From Procambarus clarkii (taxonomy: Eukaryota; Arthropoda; Malacostraca; Decapoda; Cambaridae), in contig NC_091175.1 of assembly GCF_040958095.1 (NCBI RefSeq), positions 20,329,129 to 20,393,128 of the forward strand: DNA of 64,000 nucleotides, in the 5' to 3' direction. Each line of letters opens with the position of its first letter. Positions within the stretch are counted from its first letter, which is position 1. A program made the position numbers and the translations under genes. A model generated the notes under the pieces. It searched no databases, was not told the DNA's origin, and saw nothing but the letters and a program-made list of their open reading frames with translations. Positions 1 to 10,724 of the stretch are shown here, one piece after another.

Positions 1-370
1 TGACTGTGGTGGTGACGGTGGTGGTGACTGGTGGTGACGGTGGTGGTGACGGTGGTGGTGACGGTGGTGGTGACGGTGGTGGTGGTGGTGGTGGTGACGG
101 TGGTGGTGGTGACGGTGGTGGTGACGGTGGTGGTGACTGTGGTGGTGACGGTGGTGGTGACTGTGGTGGTGACGGTGGTGGTGACGGTGGTGGTGACGGT
201 GGTGGTGGTGACGGTGGTGGTGGTGACGGTGGTGGTGGTGACGGTGGTGGTGGTGACAGTGGTGGAGACGGTGGTGGTGACGGTGGTGGTGACGGTGGTG
301 GTGACGGTGGTGGCGACGGTGGTGGTGGTGACGGTGGTGGTGGTGACGGTGGTGGTGACGGTGGTGGAGA
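1..370. repeat. GGTGGTGAC-type simple repeat
   Basis: Near-continuous GGTGGTGAC / GGTGGTGGTGAC units with rare single-base changes such as ACTGT, ACAGT and GGCGAC. It runs from the window edge, so the true left end is outside. The Gly/Asp-rich and Val/Thr-rich open frames here start on GTG-like codons and exist only because the repeat has no stop codons. I do not call them genes. Confidence 0.95.
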
Positions 371-1859
371 ATGGCATTATCATACACAAATTAGGCAAGT
401 GGATGACCTAATAGCGCGATATTGAGGTTTTTGTTGTTGTTGTTTAAGACTCGTTACCGGGAACAAAAAGTTCCAAGTAGCACGGGCTATGGTGAGCCCG
501 TAAGTGTTGTATATGTTGAGGTATATTTGGTAATAAAGGCTGAAAGTGGGACGAAGACGAAAACAAAAATGCGCTGGGCGACAGGCCCCCCGACATCCGG
601 GAACCCGCTGAATGTAGCGAGAGCGGGTTCCCGGATGTGGGAACCCGCTCAAGGTCGCACAATGAAAGAGGTGAGTGGCTAGTGGCTCAGCCAATCAATT
701 TTAATCTTTCTGTGACGTCATTAGCGGGCGACAAGCCGAGCTCAGGGATTGGAGCTTAAGTCAGTAACCTTACAGTCACAGACGAGGACGGGTGACGTGT
801 TAGAGCTCCTGTGAAAATCTGCCAGAATTGTGACTTATGTGGAGAGTTGAGCCTGAGAAGAAGTGCAACAGTACTCTGACAATACATGCTGCGTCTGGGA
901 GCCTTTTGGTGAAGGCTGAAAGGTGATTAGACAGTGAAGGGATCAGCTGATGGCGTTGGCGCCTGACAGCACTCCTGAGGCCTCATACGGGAGTGCAAGT
1001 ACTCTTTGATTAATGTATATCAACGCGAATGAGAAACCGCTGAGTTCCGGAGGCGTTCCCGACTAGCTCAAGAGCTGGTGAAGGTCGGAAGTTTACGAGT
1101 TGATCAACAAGAGGAAGCCACATTAAAGATGGCTAATTAAGAGTGATTATTTAACATTTGCCTGAGAAAAGCCAGTGACTTGACGTGATTATTGACCAAC
1201 CTGTGAGTGACCAGTAAACAAAGTGAATGAACGGTAATTATTATTATTGGCTAATCTGTAAGTCACCAGTGATTAAAGTAAATAAAGAGTGGTATTGCCA
1301 GTGATCGAAGCTGACTCATCAGTGATGCCAGAAATATATAATCCTCAGCCGAGGTAGTAAATTAGTGCATTTGGCGTTGATCTGAGGCTGCAGAGGACGG
1401 TGATGACGGTGGACCTGCCCGCCGTCAACACCAGATGCAACCAGTATGAGGGAAGAGGGAGGAAGGAAATTATCAGGGGAAAGCACCAAGCTATTACGAC
1501 TATATAGCACTTGGAAGGGATTTGGGATGGGACGGGGGAACGGAATGGTGCCCAACCACTTGTGGACGGTCGGGGGATTGAACGCCGACCTGCATGGAGC
1601 GAGACCTGAGACTGAGAAAAATTATACTTTCTCAGTCTTGAACACTGTGACAGAGAGACTGGGGCAGTGACAGTGTCATCTGCATCTCTCTCGACAAGAT
1701 TCTGTTCCTCTTCTCCCCTCCGTAACAGACACAATCAGATCTCATGACAGGAAAAACAACATGTAAAGGATCTGGGACTAATAATAATAATGTCGGACGG
1801 CCTAGAATTTGGTGAACCTTGGTGAATTTGGTGCAATATAGCCTTGGCCAGGGCAACGA
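371..1859. other. Unrecognised sequence with no supported gene
   Basis: No convincing coding exon or RNA gene is visible. Positions 449-540 contain a short motif pair (GTTCCAAGTAGCACGGGC and GAGCCCGTAA) that recurs inverted at about 45855-45890, so part of this stretch is a dispersed repeat. A hairpin lies at 594-637. The remaining open frames are short, overlap on both strands and show no recognisable domain. Confidence 0.5.
594..637. repeat. 16-bp hairpin
   Basis: A perfect inverted repeat: arms 594-609 and 622-637 (CATCCGGGAACCCGCT and its complement) around a 12-bp loop. A further half-arm GGGAACCCGCTC follows at 639-650. No coding or terminator role can be inferred. Confidence 0.8.
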
Positions 1860-2380
1860 TAGGATGGAGTACGAGAACCTTTAAATCCAGGGACTCCACC
1901 AGTGTTCCTACTATTCAGATGTGTTGCTCTGCCTTGTGCACTGCTCGGCACTCATTGGCCCTATCAAGCAGGAGACATTTCTGAAATAAATGGAATATTC
2001 GGAACGCATAGACAAATAAAGCACCTAAATTATTGGGACCTTCTTAAAGGTCTCAAATGCACTCTCTACAAAGGAGAGGAGAGAGGTAGCACACAATATA
2101 CTCAGTGAAGGTACTGGAAGGAGAGAGTCTAAGTTTGAACAGCAAAATAACAATATACTGGAGTGAACGATAGGGAAGGACATGGAAGATAGAGCTAGTG
2201 GAGACTAGAGGTGCCATGAGCACACCCACAGAACACTGTCTGGACGTTAGCGGTCCTCGGCTGATCAATAGCCTCCCAACAAGCCTAAGAAAAATTGCCG
2301 AAGGAATAATAGACATGTTCAGGAGAAATTCGATACATTCCTGCAAGAAGCAACAGCCTGTTGGACCAAGTTATCACTAG
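1860..2380 (+). pseudogene. Decayed C-terminal fragment of a CR1-like LINE
   Basis: Two short open stretches read like the extreme C-terminus of CR1-type reverse transcriptases. The first (about 1960-2060) contains a KHLNYWD..LKGL segment, which parallels KHLNYWDRLKSL in the LINE fragment at 55734-55934. The second (about 2215-2380) has a GPRLINSLPTSLR segment, which parallels GPRLFNTLPLHIR at 56013-56303. The stretch between is frame-broken. The catalytic reverse transcriptase core is absent, so this is an old 5'-truncated, inactivated copy. Confidence 0.6.
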
Positions 2381-2414
2381 TCAGATCCTATCAGCTTGTG
2401 GGAATAGAACAACT

Positions 2415-2475
2415 CGATTAATTGATCAAGATTTAGCCACCCAAGAGGTGGCACGGGCATGAATAACCCGTAAGA
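2415..2475. repeat. Dispersed repeat (GGTGGCACGGGCATGAATA family), fragment
   Basis: Contains AGCCACCCAAGAGGTGGC followed by ACGGGCATGAATAACCCGTAAG. The same block recurs at 20965-21015, 21117-21161, 21250-21290 (inverted), about 45938-45990 (inverted) and 46215-46262. It is therefore a high-copy dispersed family. Class unknown. Confidence 0.7.
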
Positions 2476-2828
2476 GAAGAACTGGCAGAACAGTTCCAGA
2501 TGCACACCACCACCACACTTACTCTCACGAGACTATTACAAGAGAATTTACCCCAGAATCTCTGGGGTTAACCTTGAAAGCACCCATCCAGCTGCTAGCC
2601 AGACCCGCCAGTGTTTAACGACGAAAGCGAGGAGCGCTTGACACTTCCCGCACGCCCTTGGGTACAAAACAAAAAACATGGGATCACGCAGCTCGCGTGT
2701 CTGGAGCCCTCAACCTCTGGCCGCGACGCTCATCTGGCCGACATTTTGTGGCGGGAATAATTTAGTGGCGGGATGTGAGCAAGTTTGGCCGTGAATGGTG
2801 TTATCTCTGAAGACTTGTCCTTGGGCGG
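2476..2828. other. Unrecognised sequence before the 34-bp arrays
   Basis: No supported gene. The stretch is unremarkable in composition and joins the first minisatellite unit near 2829. Nothing recognised. Confidence 0.4.
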
Positions 2829-3553
2829 GTGCTGCGCCCCCCCCCCCTATACTCTTGTGTGGGGAGGGTGCTGCGCCCCCCCCCCTGTACTCTTGTGTGG
2901 GGAAGGTGCTGCGCCCCCCCCCCCTGTACTCTTGTGTGGGGCGGGTACTGCGCCCCCCTGTACTCTTGTGTGGGGCGGGTGCTGCCCCCCCCAGTACTCT
3001 TGTGTGGGGCGGGTGCTGCGCCCCCCTGTACTCTTGTGTGGGGCGGGAGCTGCGCCCCCCTGTACTCTTGTGTGGGGCGGGTGCTGCGCCCCCCTGTACT
3101 CTTGTGTGGGGCGGGTGCTGCGCCCCCGTGTACTCTTGTGTGGGGAGGGTGCTGCGCCCCCCTGTACTCTTGTGTGGGGAGGGTGCTGCGCCCCCCTGTA
3201 CTCTTGTGTGGGGCGGGTGCTGCGCCCCCATGTACTCTTGTGTGGGGAGGGTGCTGCGCCCCCCTGTACTCTTGTGTGGGGCGGGTGCTGCGCCCCCCTG
3301 TACTCTTGTGTGGGGCGGGTGCTACGCCCCCGTGTACTCTTGTGTGGGGAGGGTGCTGCGCCCCCCTGTACTCTTGTGTGGGGAGGGTGCTGCGCCCCCC
3401 TGTACTCTTGTGCGGGGAGGGTGCTGCGCCCCCCTGTACTCTTGTGTGGGGAGGGTGCTGCGCCCCCCTGTACTCTTGTGTGGGGAGGGTGCTGCGCCCC
3501 CCTGTACTCTTGTGCGGGGAGGGTGCTGCGCCCCCCTGTACTCTTGTGTGGGG
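2829..3553 (+). repeat. 34-bp GC-rich minisatellite, array 1
   Basis: Tandem units of about 34 bp (TGTACTCTTGTGTGGGG then CGGGTGCTGCGCCCCCC). Spacing can be read directly: TGTACT occurs at 3061 and again at 3095. There are roughly 21 units, varying mainly in GGGGCGGG versus GGGGAGGG and in C-run length. Because 34 is not a multiple of three, all forward frames and several reverse frames stay open, which produces spurious 170-300-residue ORFs. Each unit can pair GGGGCG with CGCCCC around a 7-nt loop. Confidence 0.95.
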
Positions 3554-3555
3554 AT

Positions 3556-3805
3556 TTTATCTTGAGATGATTTCGGGGCTTTTTTAGTGTCCCCGCGGCC
3601 CGGTCCTCGACCAGGCCTCCACCCCCAGGAAGCAGCCCGTGACAGCTGACTAACACCCAGGTACCTATTTTACTGCTAGGTAACAGGGGCATAGGGTGAA
3701 AGAAACTCTGCCCATTGTTTCTCGCCGGCGCCTGGGATCGAACCCAGGACCACAGGATCACAAGTCCTGCGTGCTATCCGCTCGGCCGACCGACTCCCTT
3801 AACCG
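3556..3805 (-). mobile_element. tRNA-derived SINE with LINE-like 3' tail (between arrays 1 and 2)
   Basis: On the minus strand the right end reads as a tRNA-like head. It has an A-box-like segment GGCCGAGCGGA and a B box GGTTCGATCCC inside a 5-bp T-arm-like stem (CTGGG/CCCAG). The left end on the minus strand is GGCCTGGTCGAGGACCGGG then CCGCGGGGACACTA. The same tail occurs at the 3' end of the LINE fragment ending near 56321. Head 5' and LINE-like tail 3' is classic SINE structure. The element separates two arrays of the same minisatellite, so it probably inserted into a once-continuous array or co-amplified with it. Confidence 0.75.
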
Positions 3806-4325
3806 GGGAGGGTGCTGCGCCCCCCTGTACTCTTGTGTGGGAGGGTGCTGCGCCCCCCTGTACTCTTGTGTGGGAGGGAGCTGCGCCCCCTCCCTGTACT
3901 CTTGTGTGGGGCGGGTACTGCGCCCCCTCCCTGTACTCTTGTGTGGGGCGGGTACTGCGCCCCCTCCCTGTACTCTTGTGTGGGGCGGGTGCTGCGCCCC
4001 CCCCCCCTGTACTCTTGTGTGGGGCGGGTGCTGCGCCCCCCCCCCTGTACTCTTGTGTGGGGAGGGTGCTGCGCCCCCCTGTATTCTTGTGAGGGGAGGG
4101 TGCTGCGCCCCCGTGTACTCTTATGTGGGAAGGGTGCTGCGCCCCCCCTGTACTCTTGTGTGGGGCGGGTGCTGCGCCCCCCTGTACTCTTGTGAGGGGA
4201 GGGTGCTGTGCCCCCCTGTACTCTTGTGAGGGGCGGGTGCTGCGCCCCCCTGTACTCTTGTGAGGGGAGGGTGCTGCGCCCCCCTGTACTCTTGTGTGGG
4301 AAGGGTGCTGCGCCCCCCTGTACTC

Positions 4326-4803
4326 TACAGGGGGGCACTGCACCCGCCCCTCACAAGAGTACAGGGGGGGGCAGCACCCTCCCCTCACAAGAGTACAGGG
4401 GGGCGCAGCAACCGCCCCACACAAGAGTACAAGGGGGACTCAGCACCCTCCCCACACAAGAGTACAGGGGGGCGCAGCACCCTCCCCTCACAAGAGTACA
4501 GGGGGGCGCAGCACCCGCCCCACACAAGAGTACAGGGGGGGGGCGCAGCACCCTCCCCACACAAGAGTACAGGGGGGCGCAGCACGATCCCCACACAAGA
4601 GTACAGGGGGGGGCAGCACCCTCCCCTCACAAGAGTACAGGGGGGCGCAGCAACCGCCCCACACAAGAGTACAAGGCGGACTCAGCACCCGCCCCACACA
4701 AGAGCACAGGGGGGCGCAGCACCCTTCCCACACAAGAGTACAGGGGGGCGCAGCACCCTTCCCACACAAGAGTACAGGGGGGCACAGCACCCGCCCCTCA
4801 CAA
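4326..4803 (-). repeat. Inverted segment inside the 34-bp array
   Basis: Units run CTGTACTCTTGTG up to 4325, then read as the complement (CACAAGAGTACAG) to 4803, then return to the original strand at 4804. Both junctions are palindromes centred on CTC (CTGTA-CTC-TACAG at 4318-4330 and CACAA-CTC-TTGTG at 4799-4811). That is exactly what results from inverting the DNA between the same CTC trinucleotide in two different units. Confidence 0.9.
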
Positions 4804-6001
4804 CTCTTGTGTGGGAAGGGTGCTGAGTCCGCCTTGTACTCTTGTGTGGGGCGGTTGCTGCGCCCCCCTGTACTCTTGTGAGGGGAGGGTGCTGCCCCCC
4901 CCCCCTGTACTCTTGTGTGGGAAGGGTGCTGCGCCCCCCTGTACTCTTGTGTGGGGAGGGTGCTGCGCCCCCCTGTGCTCTTGTGTGGGGCGGGTGCTGA
5001 GTCCGCCTTGTACTCTTGTGTGGGGCGGTTGCTGCGCCCCCCTGTACTCTTGTGAGGGGAGGGTGCTGCGCCCCCCTGTACTCTTGTGTGGGGCGGGTAC
5101 AGCCCCCCCTCCTGTACTCTTATGTGGGGAGGGTGCTGAGTCCCCCTTGTACTCTTGTGTGGGGCGGTTGCTGCGCCCCCCTGTACTCTTGTGTGGGGAG
5201 GGTGCTGCGCCCCCCTGTACTCTTGTGTGGGGCGGGTGCTATGCCCCCCCTGTACTCTTGTGTGCGGAGGGTGCTGCGCCCCCTGTACTCTTGTGTGGGG
5301 AGGGTGCTGCGCCCCCCTGTACTCTTGTGTGGGGAGGGTGCTGCGCCCCCCTGTACTCTTGTGAGGGGCGGGTGCTGCGCCCCCCTGTACTCTTGTGAGG
5401 GGCGGGTGCTGCGCCCCCCTGTACTCTTGTGTGGGGAGGGTGCTGCGCCCCCCTGTACTTTTGTGAGGGGAGGGTGCTGCGCCCCCCTGTACTCTTGTGA
5501 GGGGAGGGTGCTGCGCCCCCCCCTGTACTCTTATGTGGGAAGGGTGCTGCGCCCCCCCTGTACTCTTGTGTGGGGCGGGTGCTGCGCCCCAATGTACTCT
5601 TGTGTGGGAAGGGTGCTGCGCCCCCCCCCCCCCTGTACTCTTGTGAGGGACGGGTGCTGTGCCCCCCTGTACTCTTGTGAGGGGAGGGTGCTGTGCCCCC
5701 TGTACTCTTGTGAGGGGAGGGTGCTGCGCCCCCCTGTACTCTTGTGAGGGGAGGGTGCTGTGCCCCCCTGTACTCTTGTGAGGGGAGGGTGCTGTGCCCC
5801 CCTGTACTCTTGTGAGGGGAGGGTGCTGTGCCCCTCTGTACTCTTGTGAGGGGAGGGTGCTGTGCCCCCCTGTACTCTTGTGTGGGAAAGGTGCTGCGCC
5901 CCCCTGTACTCTTGTGTGGGGCGGGTGCTGCGCCCCCCTGTACTCTTGTGTGGGAAGGGTGCTGCGCCCCCCCCCCTGTACTCAAATGAGGGACGGGTGC
6001 T

Positions 6002-6687
6002 GTGCCCCCCTGTACTCTTGTGAGGGGAGGGTGCTGTGCCCCCCTGTACTCTTGTGAGGGGAGGGTGCTGTGCCCCCCTGTACTCTTGTGTGGGAAAGGT
6101 GCTGCGCCCCCCTGTACTCTTGTGTGGGAAGGGTGCTGCGCCCCCCTGTACTCTTGTGTGGGAAGGGTGCTGCGCCCCCCTGTACTCTTGTGTGGGAAGG
6201 GTGCTGCGCCCCCCCCCCTGTACTCTTGTGAGGGGAGGGTGCTGTGCCCCCCTGTACTCTTGTGAGGGGAGGGTGCTGCGCCCCCTGTACTCTTGTGAGG
6301 GGAGGGTGCTGTGCCCCCCTGTACACTTGTGAGGGGAGGGTGCTGTGCCCCCCTGTACTCTTGTGAGGGGAGGGTGCTGTGCCCCCCTGTACTCTTGTGA
6401 GGGGAGGGTGCTGTGCCCCCCTGTACTCTTGTGTGGGAAAGGTGCTGCGCCCCCCTGTACTCTTGTGTGGGAAGGGTGCTGCGCCCCCCTGTACTCTTGT
6501 GTGGGAAGGGTGCTGCGCCCCCCTGTACTCTTGTGTGGGAAGGGTGCTGCGCCCCCCCCCCTGTACTCTTGTGAGGGGAGGGTGCTGTGCCCCCCTGTAC
6601 TCTTGTGAGGGGAGGGTGCTGCGCCCCCTGTACTCTTGTGAGGGGAGGGTGCTGTGCCCCCCTGTACTCTTGTGAGGGGAGGGTGCT
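6002..6687 (+). repeat. 343-bp higher-order tandem duplication in the array
   Basis: Positions 6002-6344 and 6345-6687 carry the same ordered series of unit variants. The 87-residue spurious translations of 6002-6265 and 6345-6608 are identical. The duplicated block is about ten 34-bp units and is a recent segmental amplification within the array. Confidence 0.85.
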
Positions 6688-7929
6688 GTGCCCCCCTGTA
6701 CTCTTGTGTGGGAAGGGTGCTGCGCCCCCCCCTCTGTACTCTTGTGAGGGGAGGGTGCTGTGCCCCCCCCCTGTACTCTTGTGAGGGGAGGGTGCTGTGC
6801 CCCCCTGTACTCTTGTGTGGGAAGGGTGCTGCGCCCCCCCCCTGTACTCTTGTGAGGGGAGGGTGCTGTGCCCCCCTGTACTCTTGTGTGGGAAGGGTGC
6901 TGCGCCCCCCTGTACTCTTGTGTGGGAAGGGTGCTGCGCCCCCCTGTACTCTTGCGTGGGAAGGGTGCTGCGCCCCCCTGTACTCTTGTGTGGGAAGGGT
7001 GCTGCGCCCCCCTGTACTTTTGTGAGGGGCGCGGGTGCTGTGCCCCCCTGTACTCTTGTGTGGGAAGGGTGCTGCGCCCCCCTGTACTCTTGTGTGGGGA
7101 GGGTGCTGAGTCCCCCTTGTACTCTTGTGTGGGGCGGTTGCTGCGCCCCCCTGTACTCTTGTGAGGGGAGGGTGCTGCCCCCCCCCCTGTACTCTTGTGT
7201 GGGGAGGGTGCTGCGCCCCCCTGTACTCTTGTGAGGGGCGGGTGCTGCGCCCCCCTGTACTTTTGTGAGGGGCGGGTGCTGCGCCCCCCTCTACTCTTGT
7301 GTGGGGAGGGTGCTGCGCCCCCCTGTACTCTTGTGTGGGGAGGGTGCTGCGCCCCCCTGTACTCTTGTGAGGGGAGGGTGCTGCGCCCCTCTGTACTCTT
7401 GTGAGGGGAGGGTGCTGCGCCCCCCTGTACTCTTGTGAGGGGCGGGTGCTGTGCCCCCCTGTACTCTTGTGTGGGGCGGGTGCTGCGCCCCCCTCTACTC
7501 TTGTGTGGGGCGGGTGCTGCGCCCCCCTCTACTTTTGTGTGGGGCGGGTACTGCGCCCCCCTGTACTCTTGTGTGGGGCGGGTGCTGCGCCCCCCTGTAC
7601 TCTTGTGAGGGGCGGGTGCTGTACCCCCCTGTACTCTTGTGTGGGGCGGGTGCTGCGCCCCCCTCTACTCTTGTGTGGGGCGGGTGCTGCGCCCCCCTCT
7701 ACTCTTGTGTGGGGCGGGTACTGCGCGCCCCCCTGTACTCTTGTGTGGGGCGCGTGCTGCGCCCCCCTGTACTCTTGTGTGGGGCGGGTGCTGCGCCCCC
7801 CTCTACTCTTGTGTGGGGCGGGTACTGCGCCCCCCCCCCCTGTCCTCTTGTGTGGGGCGCGTGCTGCGCCCCCCCCCCTGTACTCTTGTGTGGGGCGGGA
7901 GCTGCCCCCCCCCCCCTGTACTCTTGTGT

Positions 7930-8727
7930 TGTTGTAATCCACAAGTTAGTAGGAATTATTAGCTAGAGGATCATTACTACAACACTTAACGAATGATGAT
8001 TGGAAGTACATGTTAAGTAGACAGACTATGGATCACATATCTAAGAAAGGTCAAGGGATTAAGACCGCAGCTATTTAGCCAAATTAATAATTCCTGGAAA
8101 GAGGAATTATTCTTCTTCAGGCTTCTAGGAACAAGATTACCGCTTCTAGGGATAAGGTTAATCGGATTATACCTTCCTTGAGAGGCGGGGTGAAATGGTT
8201 GAGGTAGATGGCTGACTGGAGGCAGTCTGATTGTGGGAGTTGAACTGAGAAGTCCTCTGGATCTCCGTTTGTGGCAGCAGCGAAGTGTAGCAGACAGCTA
8301 TGCGAGAACCTGATGTGATCTTAGTGACCAAGTTAAGTCTGCAGTATGTGAGTATTGAATGTAAGACTAACCGGGGGTGGAGCGTTGTAGTAATCATTCC
8401 GTATTAGGGACTTAGGCGGAAGTTACGAGTGTGTGTGGTGATCGCGGAGGTCAAGTGGTCTATGGGTATTGGAAGTGTATTGACCTAATAGAGTATGTTA
8501 ATATGTTATTATTTGTCAGAGTCTATTCTTTGTAATTAAATGACAAAACCCGACGGCCTTTAAATACCTTCCATATGTTCACTCATTGTGTTCCAGTACA
8601 AACCTGGTGGTACGCCTCAAGGGTCTGGTGTGTGTAGGAGTACACGGTGGTAGTAACGGTTGCTGAGGCAAGGTTATGTGTTGTGTAATCGCTGTGTTCG
8701 GAATGAACCGGGGTTCAGCGTCACGAC
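7930..8727. other. Spacer between arrays 2 and 3, no supported gene
   Basis: Non-repetitive, AT-balanced sequence with no recognisable coding exon, tRNA-like boxes or known repeat. The minus-strand frame at 8167-8397 is short and shows no domain. Confidence 0.45.
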
Positions 8728-9804
8728 AGTGTGGGGCGGGTGCTGCCCCCCCCTGTACTCTTGTGTGGGGCGGGTGCTGCCCCCCCCTGTACTCTTGTGT
8801 GGGGAGGGTGCTGCCCCCCCCCCCTGTACTCTTGTGTGGGGAGGGTGCTGCGCCCCCCTGTACTCTTGTGTGGGGAGGGTGCTGCGCCCCCCTGTACTCT
8901 TGTGTGGGGCGGGTGCTGCCCCCCCCCTGTACTCTTGTGTGGGGAGGGTGCTGCGCCCCCCTGTACTCTTGTGTGGGGAGGGTGCTGCGCCCCCCTGTAC
9001 TCTTGTGTGGGGCGGGTGCTGCCCCCCCAACTGTACTCTTGTGTGGGGAGGGTGCTGCGCCCCCCTGTACTCTTGTGTGGGGCGGGTGCTGCCCCCCCCA
9101 TGTACTCTTGTGTGGGGAGGGTGCTGCGCCCCCCTGTACTCATGTGTGGGGCGGGTGCTGCCCCCCCCCCTGTTGTGTGGGGAGGGTGCTGCGCCCCCCT
9201 GTACTCATGTGTGGGGAGGGTGCTGCGCCCCCCTGTACTCTTGTGTGGGGAGGGTGCTGCGCCCCCCTGTACTCTTGTGTGGGAAGGGTGCTGCGCCCCC
9301 CTGTACTCTTGTGTGGGGCGGGTGCTGCGCCCCCCTGTACTCTTGTGTGGGGAGGGTGCTGCGCCCCCCCTGTACTCTTGTGTGGGGCGGGTGCTGCGCC
9401 CCCCTGTACTCTTGTGTGGGGAGGGGGCTGCGCCCCCCTGTACTCTTGTGTGGGGCGGGTGCTGCGCCCCCCTGTACTCTTGTGTGGGGAGGGTGCTGTG
9501 CCCTCCTGTACTCTTGTGTGGGGCGGGTGCTGCCCCCCCCCTGTACTCTTGTGTGGGGAGGGTGCTGCCCCCCCCTGTACTCTTGTGTGGGGAGGGTGCT
9601 GCCCCCCCCCTGTACTCTTGTGTGGAGCGGGTGCTGCGCCCCCCTGTACTCTTGTGTGGGGAGGGTCCTGCCCCCCCCCCCTGTACTCTTGTGTGGGGCG
9701 GGTGCTGCCCCCCCCCTGTACTCTTGTGTGGAGCGGGTGCTGCGCCCCCCTGTACTCTTGTGTGGAGCGGGTGCTGCGCCCCCCTGTACTCTTGTGAGGG
9801 GAGG
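8728..9804 (+). repeat. 34-bp GC-rich minisatellite, array 3
   Basis: About 31 units of the same 34-bp repeat, dominated by GTGTGGGGAGGG and GTGTGGGGCGGG types. Several units read GCTGCCCCCCC instead of GCTGCGCCCCCC, a variant rare in array 2. The array starts within CGACAGTGTGGGGCGGG and ends with GTGAGGGGAGG near 9804. Confidence 0.95.
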
Positions 9805-9874
9805 AATCTTCGCCATGATCTTGGGCTCACCTGCTCTCACACTCTTGGCTCACAAACGACTATAGCCGTTGATT

Positions 9875-10105
9875 TCGTGGCTTAGCATCCCAGCGGCCCG
9901 GTCCTCGACCAGGCCTCCTTTTTGTTACACACCCCCAGGAACCAGCCCGTAGCAGCTGTCTAACTTCTAGGTACTTTTTTACTGTTAGGTGAACAGGGGC
10001 ATCAGGGTGAAAGGAACTCTTCCCATTTGTTTCCGACTCTATCGGGAATCGAACCCGGAACCTCAGGACTATGAATCCCGAGCGCTGTCCACTCGGCTGT
10101 CAGTG
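9875..10105 (-). mobile_element. tRNA-derived SINE with LINE-like 3' tail (right of array 3)
   Basis: Same family as the copy at 3556-3805. The minus strand carries a tRNA-like head with A-box-like AGCCGAGTGGACA and B box GGTTCGATTCCC, a shared body (CAGGGGCATCAGGGTGAAAG on the plus strand), and the GGCCTGGTCGAGGACCGGGC tail. Relative to the other copy it has an internal TTTTTGTTACACA insertion. Confidence 0.75.
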
Positions 10106-10252
10106 TGTTGATAGTTACATAACAATTATTATCTTTCCTTAATTTTTTTTAATAAATATACCGTAGTTAATTAATTCATTAACATCTCAATTCCTCAAAA
10201 ATAATGTGTAGCAAGTGGCAGTCAATATATAAATCAAAGCCAAAATAAATAA

Positions 10253-10291
<39 letters not shown>
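10106..10291. other. AT-rich spacer and TA microsatellite
   Basis: AT-rich sequence without coding potential, ending in AAATAAATAAATA and a (TA)n run at about 10257-10291. Confidence 0.7.
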
Positions 10292-10295
<4 letters not shown>

Positions 10296-10678
10296 GTACC
10301 TAGTAGCCAGAACTCACTTCTCAGCCTACTATGCAAGGCCCGATTTGCCTAATAAGCCAAGTTTTCATGAATTAATGTTTTTTCGTCTACCTAACCTACC
10401 TAACCTAACCTAACCTAGCTTTTTTGGCTACCTAACCTAACCTTACCTATAAATATAGTTTAGGTTAGGTTAGGTAGGGTTGGTTAGGTTTGGTCATATA
10501 TCTACGTTAATTTTAACTCCAATAAAAAAAAATTGACCTCATACATAGTGAAAAGGGTTGCTTTATCATTTCATAAGAAAAAAATTATAGTAAATAAATT
10601 AATTCAGGAAAACTTGGCTTATTAGGCAAATCGGGCCTTGAATAATAGGCTGAGAAGTGAGTTCTGGCTACTAGGTAC

Positions 10679-10682
<4 letters not shown>
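10292..10682. mobile_element. Foldback MITE, copy 1, with internal CCTAA/TTAGG repeats
   Basis: Terminal inverted repeats of roughly 100 bp begin TGTCGTACCTAGTAGCCAGA and end with the complement TACTAGGTACGACA. The interior carries (CCTAA)n followed by TTAGGTTAGGTTAGG, the arthropod telomere motif in both orientations. No ORF. Flanked by (TA)n on both sides. Confidence 0.85.

Positions 10683-10720
<38 letters not shown>

Positions 10721-10724
<4 letters not shown>

Larger units (their letters stand above)
3806..7929. repeat. 34-bp GC-rich minisatellite, array 2 (with inverted block)
   Basis: About 120 units of the same 34-bp repeat as array 1. Unit variants are clustered. GTGTGGGGCGGG units dominate the ends. 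GTGAGGGGAGGG and GTGTGGGAAGGG units dominate about 5400-7000, which suggests local homogenisation. Block 4326-4803 is in reverse orientation. Block 6002-6344 is repeated at 6345-6687. The array ends abruptly at a TTGTTGTAATCC junction near 7930. Confidence 0.95.

Noticed and set aside
6-425. Gly/Asp-rich and Val/Thr-rich frames at the left edge
   Set aside because: Translated simple repeat with GTG-type starts; no signal peptide, domain or non-repeat body.
3556-3805. Functional tRNA gene on the minus strand
   Set aside because: A and B boxes are present, but a proper acceptor stem is not evident and the sequence continues into a shared SINE body and LINE-like tail.
2829-9804. CRISPR-like array
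   Set aside because: Units are contiguous tandem repeats without unique spacers, in a eukaryotic context with spliced genes and LINEs.
2785-9885. Many long Cys/Pro/Gly-rich and Thr/His/Pro-rich open frames (170-400 residues) on both strands
   Set aside because: They are translations of the 34-bp satellite. A 34-bp period moves through all three phases and the unit has few stop-forming triplets, so frames stay open on both strands without selection.
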